From JAJEFO01 sp965208685 (GTDB taxonomy: Bacteria > Pseudomonadota > Alphaproteobacteria > Rhodobacterales > Rhodobacteraceae), in contig CBDBPL010000007.1 of the NCBI GenBank assembly GCA_965208685.1, positions 4,092,001 through 4,156,000 of the forward strand: DNA of 64,000 nucleotides, read 5' to 3'. Shown piece by piece: positions 16,637 to 24,587 of this stretch. A model generated the notes under the pieces. That model saw only the letters and a program-made list of their open reading frames with translations, was not told the origin of the DNA and searched no databases. The first letter of the stretch is position 1; each line of letters opens with the position of its first letter. The position numbers and the translations under genes are program-made.

Positions 16637-18949
16637 ATGAACGCGTTTCTCCGCCTCTGCGGCCTTGGTGCCCTGATGGCCATTGCACTGTCCGCATGCT
16701 CCTCGTCCTCCTGCGTCGACAACCGGGTGTACGGCTGCCTTGACGCGGACGAATTCCGGCGGCTGCTCGACGACGAAATCCGGCAACAGGCCGACGAGAG
16801 GACGGCAGCCTACGCGGAGGATCCCGCCATACAGCAGCAATGGGGCCTCGAAGCGATCCGCGTTCCGGAAGCCTACGCGAACCTGGATCTGGCTCTCGGC
16901 CCCGACACCCCGCCCGGCGAAGGGGTCATCGTCGGAGTCCTGGACACCGGCATCGACACCGCCCACTTCGCCTTCGAAGGCAAGCACGTCTTCGAGCTCT
17001 TCCTCCCGGGCGCCATAGACGAGGACGGCAGCGGGTTCTCCCACGGCACGGCGGTGGCAGGCCTCATTGCAGGGGTGGACGATCCGGACTTTGGCTTTGA
17101 TGCGCCTGGCGTGGCCTGGGGCGCCGATCTTGTCGTGTTCGCGCTGCCTCTCGGAACGGCGCCGGAGCTCTACGATCCGATCACGCTGGACGACCTGCCG
17201 GGCACGTCCGAGTATTTTGCGCAGACCGTCAACGAGATCCTGTCATGGAGTCATGAGGGCCGGAGCATCGAATTCCTCAACCTGAGCCTCGGCGTATCCG
17301 GTGTCATCGACAATTTCAGCGAAGCCCAGCTCCGGGAGCATTTCTCGGCGGCAACGGCTGCATTTGCCCAGGCCGGCGCCGACGAAAAGGTCGTCTTCGT
17401 CTGGGCCGCGGGAAACGCGCACGGAACGCCATGCGACGTCGCGGTGGTCGAATGCGTCGACGGCGCCGTGGACGCGGTGTCTCCCGGCCTCCTTGCCGGC
17501 CTCGCCGCGCGCCTGCCGGAACTCCGGGGGCACACGGTCAGCGTGGTGGCCATCGGCCAGGACGGCGAGATCACCGGCTTCTCCAACCGCTGCGGCATAG
17601 CGGCCCAACATTGCCTTGCGGCCCCGGGAGGCAGTGTCCGCGTTGCCTATTTCGGACCCTTTGAAGACGGCCCGGGACGCGGCGCTGCAACAGGAGGCGG
17701 AACGTCGTTTGCAGCGCCAATGGTGACGGGCGGCCTCGCCCTGATGAAGCAGCATTTCAGGGGGCAGCTCGCCGGCACGGATCTCCTCGCGCGGCTGCTC
17801 GAGACGGCAGACCGGACCGGACATTATGCCGACGCGGAGATCTACGGACGCGGCCTGATGGACCTCGGCGCCGCCACCTCGCCCGTGGGCGCGGAAACCG
17901 TTGCGGTCGGCGGTCGCGTGGACGGTCCGGGCGCCACGCTTAGGCAAACCAGCCTTGAGCTCGGATCGGCCTTCGGCGACTCGGTCGCCCTGTCGCTGGC
18001 CGGGCGCGAGATGGTCACGTTCGACTCGCTCGGCGCGCCGTTCTGGCGCCCCGCCGGACACGTCGCGACCCTTGCGCCAGGACCGTCCCAGGTCACGCGG
18101 CTCCGGGAACTCCTCGTCGGGGCGATCCCGGCTCCGGACCGTACGCCGGAATCCGCCCTGCCGATTCTCCTGTTCAGCGAATCCACGCGGACCGGCGAGG
18201 CCACGCCGGCCCTGCGCCTCATGGAGTCCCCGGGTTCCGCCACGGCGCGCGCGAGCCATGTCGGGCTTGCCGGCAAGAGCCTCGTCCTGACCGTCCCGAT
18301 CGCGGCCTCCCTGTCCGCGACCGCACTGACCACGGAGGGCATGGACAATCCTGGCACCATGCCGGACACGTCGCTCGTTTCGCTCGTGTGGCAGTTGCCC
18401 GATGTCCCGGGCAGGTTCAGGGTCGGCAGGATGGCGGAACCGCGGTCTCTGCTCGGCGCCGTGGCGGACGGAGCCTTCGGGCGCCTCTCGGCGGGCACGA
18501 CGTTCGCGGGCCTGGAAGCCGATGCCCGGCTTGGCGGCTGGCGGCTGGGCTTCAATGCGGAAGCCGGCACCGTGAGCGCAGGCGCGCGCGAGGGACTTCT
18601 GGATGGCATCTCGGACATTTCCACAAGCGCGTTCTCGCTCCACGCCGACCGCTCGACCCGCCGCGGGGGCGCGTTCCGTGTCTCCCTGTCGCAGCCGCTG
18701 CGCACCGAGAGCGGTCGCGCGGAACTCGACCTACCCGTGGGGCGGACGAAATCCGGCGAGGTCGTTCGCGATGCCGTGGCCCTCGGCCTGGAGCCAAGCG
18801 GAAGACAGCTCGACCTGGAACTGCATTGGCAGCAGCCGCTCGGACGCGGCACCCTTCACCTCGGTGCCGTCCTCTCGCGCGAGCCCGGACACCGCGGGGA
18901 CGAGGATCCGGACCTGACGGTGCTCTCGGGCTGGACGCGCACCTTCTGA
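16637..18949 (+). CDS. Lipoprotein subtilisin-like serine protease (S8) with long C-terminal region
   Basis: 770 residues. The N-terminus (LGALMAIALSAC followed by SSSSC) is a lipoprotein signal. The S8 triad is visible: Asp in VIVGVLDTGIDTAHF (about residue 100), His in FSHGTAVAGLIAGV (about 135), and Ser in GGGTSFAAPMVTGGLALMK (about 355), with the oxyanion Asn in VWAAGNAHG. Residues 420-770 are Gly/Ser/Thr/Leu rich with alternating patterns and end in WTRTF, suggesting a beta-domain or truncated autotransporter barrel. A secreted or surface protease is inferred. The start lies only 18 bases from the right end of IscB copy 1, so the native promoter may have been displaced. No partner gene is evident. 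Confidence 0.8.
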   Translation: MNAFLRLCGLGALMAIALSACSSSSCVDNRVYGCLDADEFRRLLDDEIRQQADERTAAYAEDPAIQQQWGLEAIRVPEAYANLDLALGPDTPPGEGVIVGVLDTGIDTAHFAFEGKHVFELFLPGAIDEDGSGFSHGTAVAGLIAGVDDPDFGFDAPGVAWGADLVVFALPLGTAPELYDPITLDDLPGTSEYFAQTVNEILSWSHEGRSIEFLNLSLGVSGVIDNFSEAQLREHFSAATAAFAQAGADEKVVFVWAAGNAHGTPCDVAVVECVDGAVDAVSPGLLAGLAARLPELRGHTVSVVAIGQDGEITGFSNRCGIAAQHCLAAPGGSVRVAYFGPFEDGPGRGAATGGGTSFAAPMVTGGLALMKQHFRGQLAGTDLLARLLETADRTGHYADAEIYGRGLMDLGAATSPVGAETVAVGGRVDGPGATLRQTSLELGSAFGDSVALSLAGREMVTFDSLGAPFWRPAGHVATLAPGPSQVTRLRELLVGAIPAPDRTPESALPILLFSESTRTGEATPALRLMESPGSATARASHVGLAGKSLVLTVPIAASLSATALTTEGMDNPGTMPDTSLVSLVWQLPDVPGRFRVGRMAEPRSLLGAVADGAFGRLSAGTTFAGLEADARLGGWRLGFNAEAGTVSAGAREGLLDGISDISTSAFSLHADRSTRRGGAFRVSLSQPLRTESGRAELDLPVGRTKSGEVVRDAVALGLEPSGRQLDLELHWQQPLGRGTLHLGAVLSREPGHRGDEDPDLTVLSGWTRTF

Positions 18950-18972
18950 CGCGCAAGGCAGGCGCCACGCCG

Positions 18973-19353
18973 TCACGAATGCCTGCGAGTTTCCAAAGAG
19001 GGAGTGGCCGGGGCGTTTCGGGCGCGCGCGACTGCCGGCTGGTCGCCTGCCGCCACGAACACCCGCCCTTCTTCGACCTTGACCGGGCAGGTCCTCAGAT
19101 CGACGCTTGCCGGGGCGGACAATGCCTTGCCGGTGCATATGTCGAACCGCCCTCCACGCAAGGGACATTCGATCACGCAGACTATGACCGCCCCGTCCTC
19201 GAGGCTTTGCTGCTCGTGCGTGCACATGAGGTCCGTGGCGAAGAACCCCTTCCCGGTCCGGCAAGTCGCGTAGGAACGGCCCTCGTGCCGCCATGCGATC
19301 AGGTCTTCCTCATCGATGTCCGTGCTGACGCTGGCGTCAACCCGGTCGGTCAT
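18973..19353 (-). CDS. Rieske-type ferredoxin-like protein lacking one cluster ligand
   Basis: 126 residues from ATG 19353. It resembles MocE-type small Rieske proteins: DLMCTHEQQSLEDG gives the first Cys-x-His pair, and the second pair should be Cys-Pro-x-His, but the sequence reads VIECPLRGGRFDICTGKAL, with Arg (CGT) where His (CAT/CAC) is expected. Without that His a [2Fe-2S] cluster should not assemble normally. The C-terminal SVDLRTCPVKVEEGRVFV is typical. The gene lies 13 bases after a broken M24 peptidase on the same strand, so it probably belonged to that operon. Either a neutral loss or an altered cluster is possible. Confidence 0.65.
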   Translation of the reverse strand: MTDRVDASVSTDIDEEDLIAWRHEGRSYATCRTGKGFFATDLMCTHEQQSLEDGAVIVCVIECPLRGGRFDICTGKALSAPASVDLRTCPVKVEEGRVFVAAGDQPAVARARNAPATPSLETRRHS

Positions 19354-19366
19354 CGTGAAATCCGCG

Positions 19367-19700
19367 TCAGCGTTCGCGGGCAAGCGGCGTTTCCTCGAGG
19401 GGATGGCGGCCGAGCGTGATCGGGTCGCCTTCGGTGACAAGCACCTGATCCTCCAGCTTCACGCCCTCGACGCCGCCGATCTCGCCGATGCAGCTCTCGA
19501 CGCAGATCACCATGCCGGCTTCCAGCTCGCCGTCAAGGAACTCGGGATGGTCGGGCGAACGGAGGATCACCGGCCATTCCGAGGCCGTGCATCATGCAGG
19601 GGTAGAGATGCTCGCCAAAGCCTGCCCGGGGAACGAGACGTGTGCGCGCAATGTCCGAGAACGCGGCGCCCGCGCGGGCGAACTGACGTCGGACCGGGAA
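19367..19700 (-). pseudogene. M24-family (Xaa-Pro peptidase/creatinase-like) fragment
   Basis: Only the C-terminal third is recognisable. FGEHLYPCMMHGLGMA in one frame is followed in another by EWPVILRSPDHPEF, LEAGMVICVESCIGE and GGVEGVKLEDQVLV, which contain the metal-ligand His and Glu regions of M24 enzymes. The break near 19575 fits deletion of a short repeat (two ATGGCC-like words collapsed into one). The upstream two thirds are not found, so the gene is dead. Confidence 0.6.
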
Positions 19701-19925
19701 TGAGGCGCACGCCCAAGGAAGGCTGCCCCAGCGCTTCGGTCGGGTCCAAGCCTCATTCGCCAAAGGCCGAATGACGCCGCGTTGGCGCCCAATGCACCTC
19801 GTATGCTTCGAGAATCAGAAGTGAACCAGGGGTGGCTGTGGATAAGTTGGATGCGTATTTCTGTGGAAAAACCGTCTCTTGCCCCCGGTCGCCTCCCCGG
19901 TTCATTCCTGTGACGGGACCGCCGA

Positions 19926-19965
19926 AAAAGGCCGAATCCGGCCTTGCCTCGAAACATGGATGCTG
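19926..19965 (+). repeat. Short dispersed repeat, copy A
   Basis: The words GCCGAATCCGGCCTTGCC and TCGAAACATGGATGCT recur with few changes at 20699-20745, and a weaker version is at about 58048. The first part is palindromic (GGCCGAATCCGGCC). Origin unknown. Confidence 0.35.
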
Positions 19966-20698
19966 CCTCCCGTCAACGGACAGCCTCGCCTCCGCCCGTG
20001 CGCGGCACCACGCTCAGGCGGTAAACAGGCAATCAGCCGGACCCGGACCCTGGCACCAAGGACCCGCATCGCCCGGTTTCGTGCCTGCATCATGCGGAAT
20101 GCGGACGGCGAGGTCAGGCATGCGGCGGCAGCACAGGTTCACACGCCGTTCAAACTGAGAGTTTCACTGCCCTGACAATTCCCGGATTCGGTGAAGCCCC
20201 CTGTGACCGTGCCTCTGCGTTGCTGGCAATGCCTCTTCCAATTCGGCCATGGGAGCCGACCAAGATGATGATCAAATGTGCCCAAGCCGGGCGCATCCTT
20301 CGAGTGCTGATGTTGACAATTCGTGGAGACTCTGCCCTGCCCAAGTCATCTGCGCCGGCTGCGGACGCCACTTCGTATCGTTCGGAGCGGAAGGCCAGGT
20401 CCGCCCTTGACCACTTTGACGGCAGGCTCCAGGCGGCCTGCCGTTGGCAATCCTTCAATGACGATCAAGACTCCCGGCCTGACCCATTTGCAACCAGCCA
20501 CCGAAACAATCTCCCTTTCCGCCAGGCAGCGGGTGGAACATGTCCAAGTGCCACGCACGCCCGCGTACCTGCCGGTGCCCCCCGAGGAGTTCGCGGCGCC
20601 CCTCGCCACCGACTTCCATGTCCCCCGCTGTCCTCCTCGCTACCCAGAACCACGTGTCGCCCGAAGAGTCCGTGTTCGTGCAAGGCGCTTCGAGCGTT

Positions 20699-20745
20699 CA
20701 AGGACCGAATCCGGGCTTGCCTCGAATCATGGATGCTTGATTGTC
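20699..20745 (+). repeat. Short dispersed repeat, copy B
   Basis: ACCGAATCCGGGCTTGCC and TCGAATCATGGATGCTT match copy A at 19926-19965 in the same order and spacing. The match runs into a protein-like fragment. Confidence 0.35.
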
Positions 20746-20950
20746 GCGCTAGAGTGCTCCTTTCGCTGGTCGACGCGGCGGAGTCCGACGACCCTGTGGC
20801 ATGGGAGATCACGAGGAAGCTCACCGGCGACCGCGTCGAGATGATGCGCGATCTCCGGACGAGGTGCCTGCAAAGGGACCCCCCGCTGCAAAAGATCGAC
20901 CTGGCCGACGTCCTGCTGCCTCACGAGCAAGCAACGAACGCAACATTTCT
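20735..20950 (+). pseudogene. Protein fragment, possibly the end of a Na/Pi cotransporter
   Basis: The frame reads SDDPVAWEITRKLTGDRVEM, MRDLRTRCLQRDPPLQKIDL and ADVLLPHEQATNATFL, a helical soluble segment unlike the surrounding shadows. It is reminiscent of the cytoplasmic tail of NptA-type transporters, but similarity is weak and no membrane part is present. Confidence 0.2.
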
Positions 20951-21093
20951 CGGGCAACGGTCAAAATTGTTCTTGCTTTGTTTCCATGAATCGGGCATGG
21001 ACTTCGCGACGCGGGGAAAGGACGAAATCCAAGTCGGATCATCGCGTTGATGGACGTTTGCGTGTTTGGCTTCATGCCATGCACGTTTCACGG

Positions 21094-21152
21094 CAACTGG
21101 GGCCGTTTTCGGGCGGCGGGCGACGATGTTGCGCTCGTTGCGGAATGAATCA
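21094..21152 (+). pseudogene. 3' relic of an IS607-type tnpB
   Basis: Bases CGGCAACTGGGGCCGTTTTC through GAATGAATCAAGTG match the last 59 bases of the tnpB at 33380-34531 with one or two differences, including the stop codon and the right-end sequence. A further 17-base match lies at 21020. An element once sat here and was almost wholly deleted. Confidence 0.65.
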
Positions 21153-21368
21153 AGTGTTCACCAACTCCGAGGAGGAGACGTTCTACCTGTTCTCGAAGAT
21201 CGCGAAGGAGTTCGACCCTTCTTGGAGATCACTCACGCCAAACGCCTGAGCCAAAAATTGATACAGACTTGTAACTTCGTTGGTCTTGTCCTATGAAAGC
21301 TACAAGGCGGTATCATCACTCTTCAATGCTCAGCCGAGATACCGATTTGAAACAGGAGCGACCTTGCA

Positions 21369-21629
21369 ATGGACATCAGGTTGGCAGGGCAACGCCTCGC
21401 GCGGGAATTCGGGGCCAGCCTTCGGCACCGCAGAAAGACGCTGGGGTACACGCAGGAGGACCTGGCGTCGATGATCGGCACCAACAGGCGTTTCATCAGC
21501 GAACTCGAACGGGGCAAGGGAACCAGCTATCTCGGGCCCGCGCTTGCCGCGGCCGAAGCCCTGGGCATCAACATCTCGATGCTCTTCGAAGACCGCCGCG
21601 GCGCGCGCCCGGCGCTGCCCGAGGCATGA
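21369..21629 (+). CDS. hipB: HipB-like antitoxin, copy 1
   Basis: 86 residues. A helix-turn-helix of the XRE type fills residues 8-65 (RRKTLGYTQEDLASMIGTNR, RRFISELERGKG). The C-terminus is short and ends RRGARPALPEA. An AGGAG site precedes ATG 21369. It is followed after 6 bases by hipA, the standard operon. HipB neutralises HipA and represses the operon by binding palindromic operators. None was confidently located in the 90-bp leader. Confidence 0.85.
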   Translation: MDIRLAGQRLAREFGASLRHRRKTLGYTQEDLASMIGTNRRFISELERGKGTSYLGPALAAAEALGINISMLFEDRRGARPALPEA

Positions 21630-21635
21630 CCGGAC

Positions 21636-22898
21636 ATGGACATCTTCTTCGAGCGACATCCGGTCGGGTCGATCCAGACCGCGGCCGAACCGGCGCCGGT
21701 CTTCCGATACGCACCGGAGTGGCTGGCCCTTCCCGGCGCCTTTCCCGTATCGACAACGATGCCCCTCTCGGATCGGGCATTCGACTGGCACGGTCTCGTG
21801 CCATGGCTGGTCAACCTGCTGCCGGAGGACATGGACGAGCTGCGGATGATGGCGCGCATTCTCGATGTGCCGCACACCGACGTGCTCGCGCTGCTGGCAA
21901 GGGTCGGTCGCGACACCTCCGGCGCCTTGTCGTTTTCCGAGCGCGGCACGACCGGACGGAGAGTCCTGCCGGTTGAGACCGAAACCGAGCTTGAACGGAT
22001 CCTGAACGAGCTGCCGGCAAGACCGTTTCTGGTCGGCGAAGAGGGCGTGTCGATGTCGCTCGCAGGGGTCCAGTCAAAGCTGTCGGTGCGTCTGCTGGAT
22101 GACGGGCGGATCGGCATACCCGTGGACGGGACGCCGTCGAGCCACATCCTTAAGCCGGACAGCCCGGATCGCCTTCAGGGCAGCGTGCAGAACGAGGCAT
22201 TCTGCCTGACGCTTGCGCACCGGGTCGGCCTGCCTGCGGCAGCGGTGACCACGGGCCGTGCGGGGCAGCGCTGCTTTCTCATGGTGGAACGATACGATCG
22301 GGTGCAGGAAGGCGACCTGTTGCGTCGGCGGCATCAGGAGGACTTCTGCCAGGCGCTCGGGCTGCCGCCGGCCGGCAAGTACCAGCATTCACGGCATCGC
22401 GGACAAAAGGGCAGCTATTCGAAGATGATGGATCGGCTGCGGCAAGTGGGCGGCGGCACGGATGTCATGCGGCTATGGGACATGCTGGTCTTCAATGTCC
22501 TGTGCTGCAACACGGACGCGCACTTGAAGAACCATTCACTCATGCTGTCTGCGCATGGCGTGCGCCTGGCACCTCTCTACGACGTGATGTGCGCCGCCGC
22601 ATGGCCGAACATCACGCGCAACCTTGCGCTCGACATCGGCGGCAAGCGCGATGGCGCCTACATCGAGGGGCGCCACTGGGCGCGCGAGGCCGAGGCCTGC
22701 GGACTTGCGCCGCGCCGCGCAGTCGCCCGGGTGGATCGGCTGGCCAGCGATGTGAGAGCGGAGTTGGCGACGACGGCCGACGACATCGCCGCCATGCCGG
22801 CGGGTTCGCATGGCGTGATCAGCGAAGTGATCGAGGCCATCGACGCGCGGTGTCGAACCATCCAGAGAGCGCTGGCCAAGTCAGCGACCCCTCCCTGA
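21636..22898 (+). CDS. hipA: HipA-like Ser/Thr kinase toxin, copy 1
   Basis: 420 residues, normal length. HipA hallmarks are present: N-subdomain with LPEDMDELRMMARILDV, the Gly loop VSMSLAGVQSKLSVRLLDDG, HILKPDSPD (ATP-binding Lys), EDFCQALGLPPAGKYQ, the catalytic loop NTDAHLKNHSLML, and the metal-binding LAPLYDVMCAAAW. HipA phosphorylates glutamyl-tRNA synthetase in E. coli, raising ppGpp through RelA; the target here may differ. The last codons (after ALAK) and the TGA stop are supplied by the left end of IscB copy 2, so the native C-terminus has been clipped or replaced by insertion. Catalytic parts are complete. Confidence 0.85.
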   Translation: MDIFFERHPVGSIQTAAEPAPVFRYAPEWLALPGAFPVSTTMPLSDRAFDWHGLVPWLVNLLPEDMDELRMMARILDVPHTDVLALLARVGRDTSGALSFSERGTTGRRVLPVETETELERILNELPARPFLVGEEGVSMSLAGVQSKLSVRLLDDGRIGIPVDGTPSSHILKPDSPDRLQGSVQNEAFCLTLAHRVGLPAAAVTTGRAGQRCFLMVERYDRVQEGDLLRRRHQEDFCQALGLPPAGKYQHSRHRGQKGSYSKMMDRLRQVGGGTDVMRLWDMLVFNVLCCNTDAHLKNHSLMLSAHGVRLAPLYDVMCAAAWPNITRNLALDIGGKRDGAYIEGRHWAREAEACGLAPRRAVARVDRLASDVRAELATTADDIAAMPAGSHGVISEVIEAIDARCRTIQRALAKSATPP

Positions 22899-23213
22899 AG
22901 GGAGGGGCTTGAGGAACGAAGGTTCCGAGAGCCCATGCTGACCAGCACAAGAAAGGAGACTGTCATCCAATCTACCCTGAACCATACGTTGAAGACCAAC
23001 CCCGGGATGCTTCCTCAGTCCCGGGCTCTTGAAGATTCGTCAGCAGACACGCCGGGTCGGGCACGGTTTGCTTCCGAACCGCTTGCGGCGATCGGTCCGG
23101 CGGACCGATCGGGAAGCAAACGGGCGAATCGTGATGCGGGTGGTCAGGTTGTGCGAGGGGAGACCGGCTTCGGCCGGCGTCACCGGGGAAGCGCGAGCGA
23201 CCCCGAGAGCGGC
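22880..23213 (+). ncRNA. Putative omega RNA of IscB copy 2, with long hairpin
   Basis: Conserved with the copy 1 leader, but with an extra region at 23066-23121 absent from copy 1. GTTTGCTTCC (23066-23075) pairs perfectly with GGAAGCAAAC (23112-23121), and inside it CGATCGGTCC pairs with GGACCGATCG around a three-base loop. Two stacked 10-bp stems strongly suggest selection for RNA structure, or else a nested palindromic insertion. The guide would come from the 3' end of hipA, immediately before 22880. Confidence 0.55.
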
Positions 23214-24584
23214 GCAAGCCGCGTCTTCGTCCTGGACCGGTGCGGCGACCCGCTGATGCCGTGCCACCCGGCCAGGGCGAGGAAGCTCCTGAAGAAGGGA
23301 CGCGCCGTCGTGGTGCGGCTCCATCCGTTCACGATCCGGCTCCGGGACCGGGTGGGAGGCGAGGCCCAGGAGGTCGGGCTGAAGGTTGATCCCGGCGCGA
23401 AGACCACCGGCCTGGCGCTGGTGCGGGAGGACGGCGAGGTCCTGTTCCTGGGCGAGATCGAGCACAGGGGAGAGAGAATCCGCAAGTCGATGCGGCAACG
23501 TGCCGGTTACCGGAGACGGCGACGCTCGGCGAACCTGCGCTACCGGAAGAAGCGGTTCCTGAACCGGCGCTCCGGGAGAAAGCTCCCGCCCTCGCTGCAG
23601 TCGCGGGTCGACAACGTGGCCTCGTGGACGGAGCGGCTGCGCAGGCTCGCGCCCGTGACCTCCATCGCGTGCGAGGTCGTCCGGTTCGACACCCAGGCGC
23701 TGGAGAGACCCGGAGATCGCGGGCGCGGAGTACCAGCAGGGGACCCTCGCCGGCTACGAGGTCAGGGAATGCCTGCTCGAGAAGTGGGGACGGACGTGCG
23801 CCTGTTGCGGTGCCACGGACACGCCGCTGCAAGTCGACCACGTGCGTCCGAAGGCAAGGGGCGGCTCCGACCGGGTCTCGAACCTGGCCCTCGCGTGCCC
23901 GTCCTGCAACCAGGCCAAGGGCGCGCAGCCCGTGGAAGCGTTTCTGGCCAGGCGTCCGGAGCGTCTCCGGAGGGTGCTGGCGCAGGCGAAAGCGCCGCTC
24001 TCCGCCGCCGCCGCCGTCAACGCCACCGCCGCGTCCTGTTCGAGGCATTGAAGCGGACGGGGCTGCCCGTCGCCGGCGCCTCGGGCGGGCGGACGAAGTT
24101 CAACCGCGCGCGGCTGGGGATCCCGAAGTCGCATGCCCTCGACGCCGCCTGCGTCGGCGAGACGCCGGCGCTGAAGGGCTGGAGGCAAGGCGTGCTCGCG
24201 ATCCGGGCCATGGGCCGGGGCTCTTACGCGCGGACCCGCGTGGACCGGTCCGGCTTCCCGGTCGGATACCTGATGGCGGAGAAGTCCGTGCGCGGCTTCC
24301 GCACGGGCGACATCGTGCGCGCGACCGTGCCCTCGGGGAAGAAGAGGGGTGTCCACGTGGGCCGCGTCGCGGTGCGCCGGACAGGCTCCTTCAACGTCCA
24401 GACGGCGGAGGGGACGGTGCAGGGGATCTCGCACCGGCACTGCCGCGTCGTCCAGCGCGGCGACGGCTACGGATATCACGTCGACAGGTCACGGATGAAG
24501 GAGACGGCAACGATGCACGGAACACGGGAGCCCGCATTCCTCCCCGCCCTGAAGGACGGGGTTTCCAGCGGGATGATTGGATGA
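23214..24584 (+). pseudogene. iscB: iscB copy 2: lost start codon and two compensating frameshifts
   Basis: Aligned to copy 1, the start GTG is GCA here (23214). The PLMP, RuvC-I and bridge-helix regions are intact (LVLDR-like VFVLDRCGDPLMPCHP; GLKVDPGAKTTGLALV). One base is inserted near 23706 (CTGGAGAGACCC versus CTGGAGAACCC) and one is lost near 24027 (GCCACCGCCGCG versus GCCACCCGCCGCG). In between, about 320 bases covering the HNH domain are read out of frame, yet no stop arises and the last 180 residues, including RuvC-III, return to frame. In the correct frame the HNH coding sequence is still nearly identical to copy 1. The product could at best lack HNH, like IsrB-type nickases, but the scrambled insert makes function unlikely. 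Confidence 0.75.
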
Positions 24585-24587
24585 GAA

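Larger units (their letters stand above)
19701..21368. other. Relic zone without intact genes
   Basis: About 1.6 kb holding only fragments: a short dispersed repeat at 19926-19965 and 20699-20745, a protein-like piece at 20735-20950, an IS607 tnpB 3' relic at 21094-21152, a short protein-like piece after it (NQVFTNSEEETFYLFSKIAK), and the leader of hipBA-1. Confidence 0.4.
22880..24584 (+). mobile_element. IscB element, copy 2 (inserted in the end of hipA)
   Basis: Same ends as copy 1: the GTCAGCGACCCCTCCC left palindrome at 22880 and a right end with GAAGGACGGGGTTTCC before 24584. The left end overlaps the last codons of hipA-1, and the right end finishes 4 bases before the start of the membrane protein at 24588, so the insertion lies tightly between two genes. 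It encodes a damaged iscB and a long omega-RNA leader, with no transposase. Confidence 0.7.
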
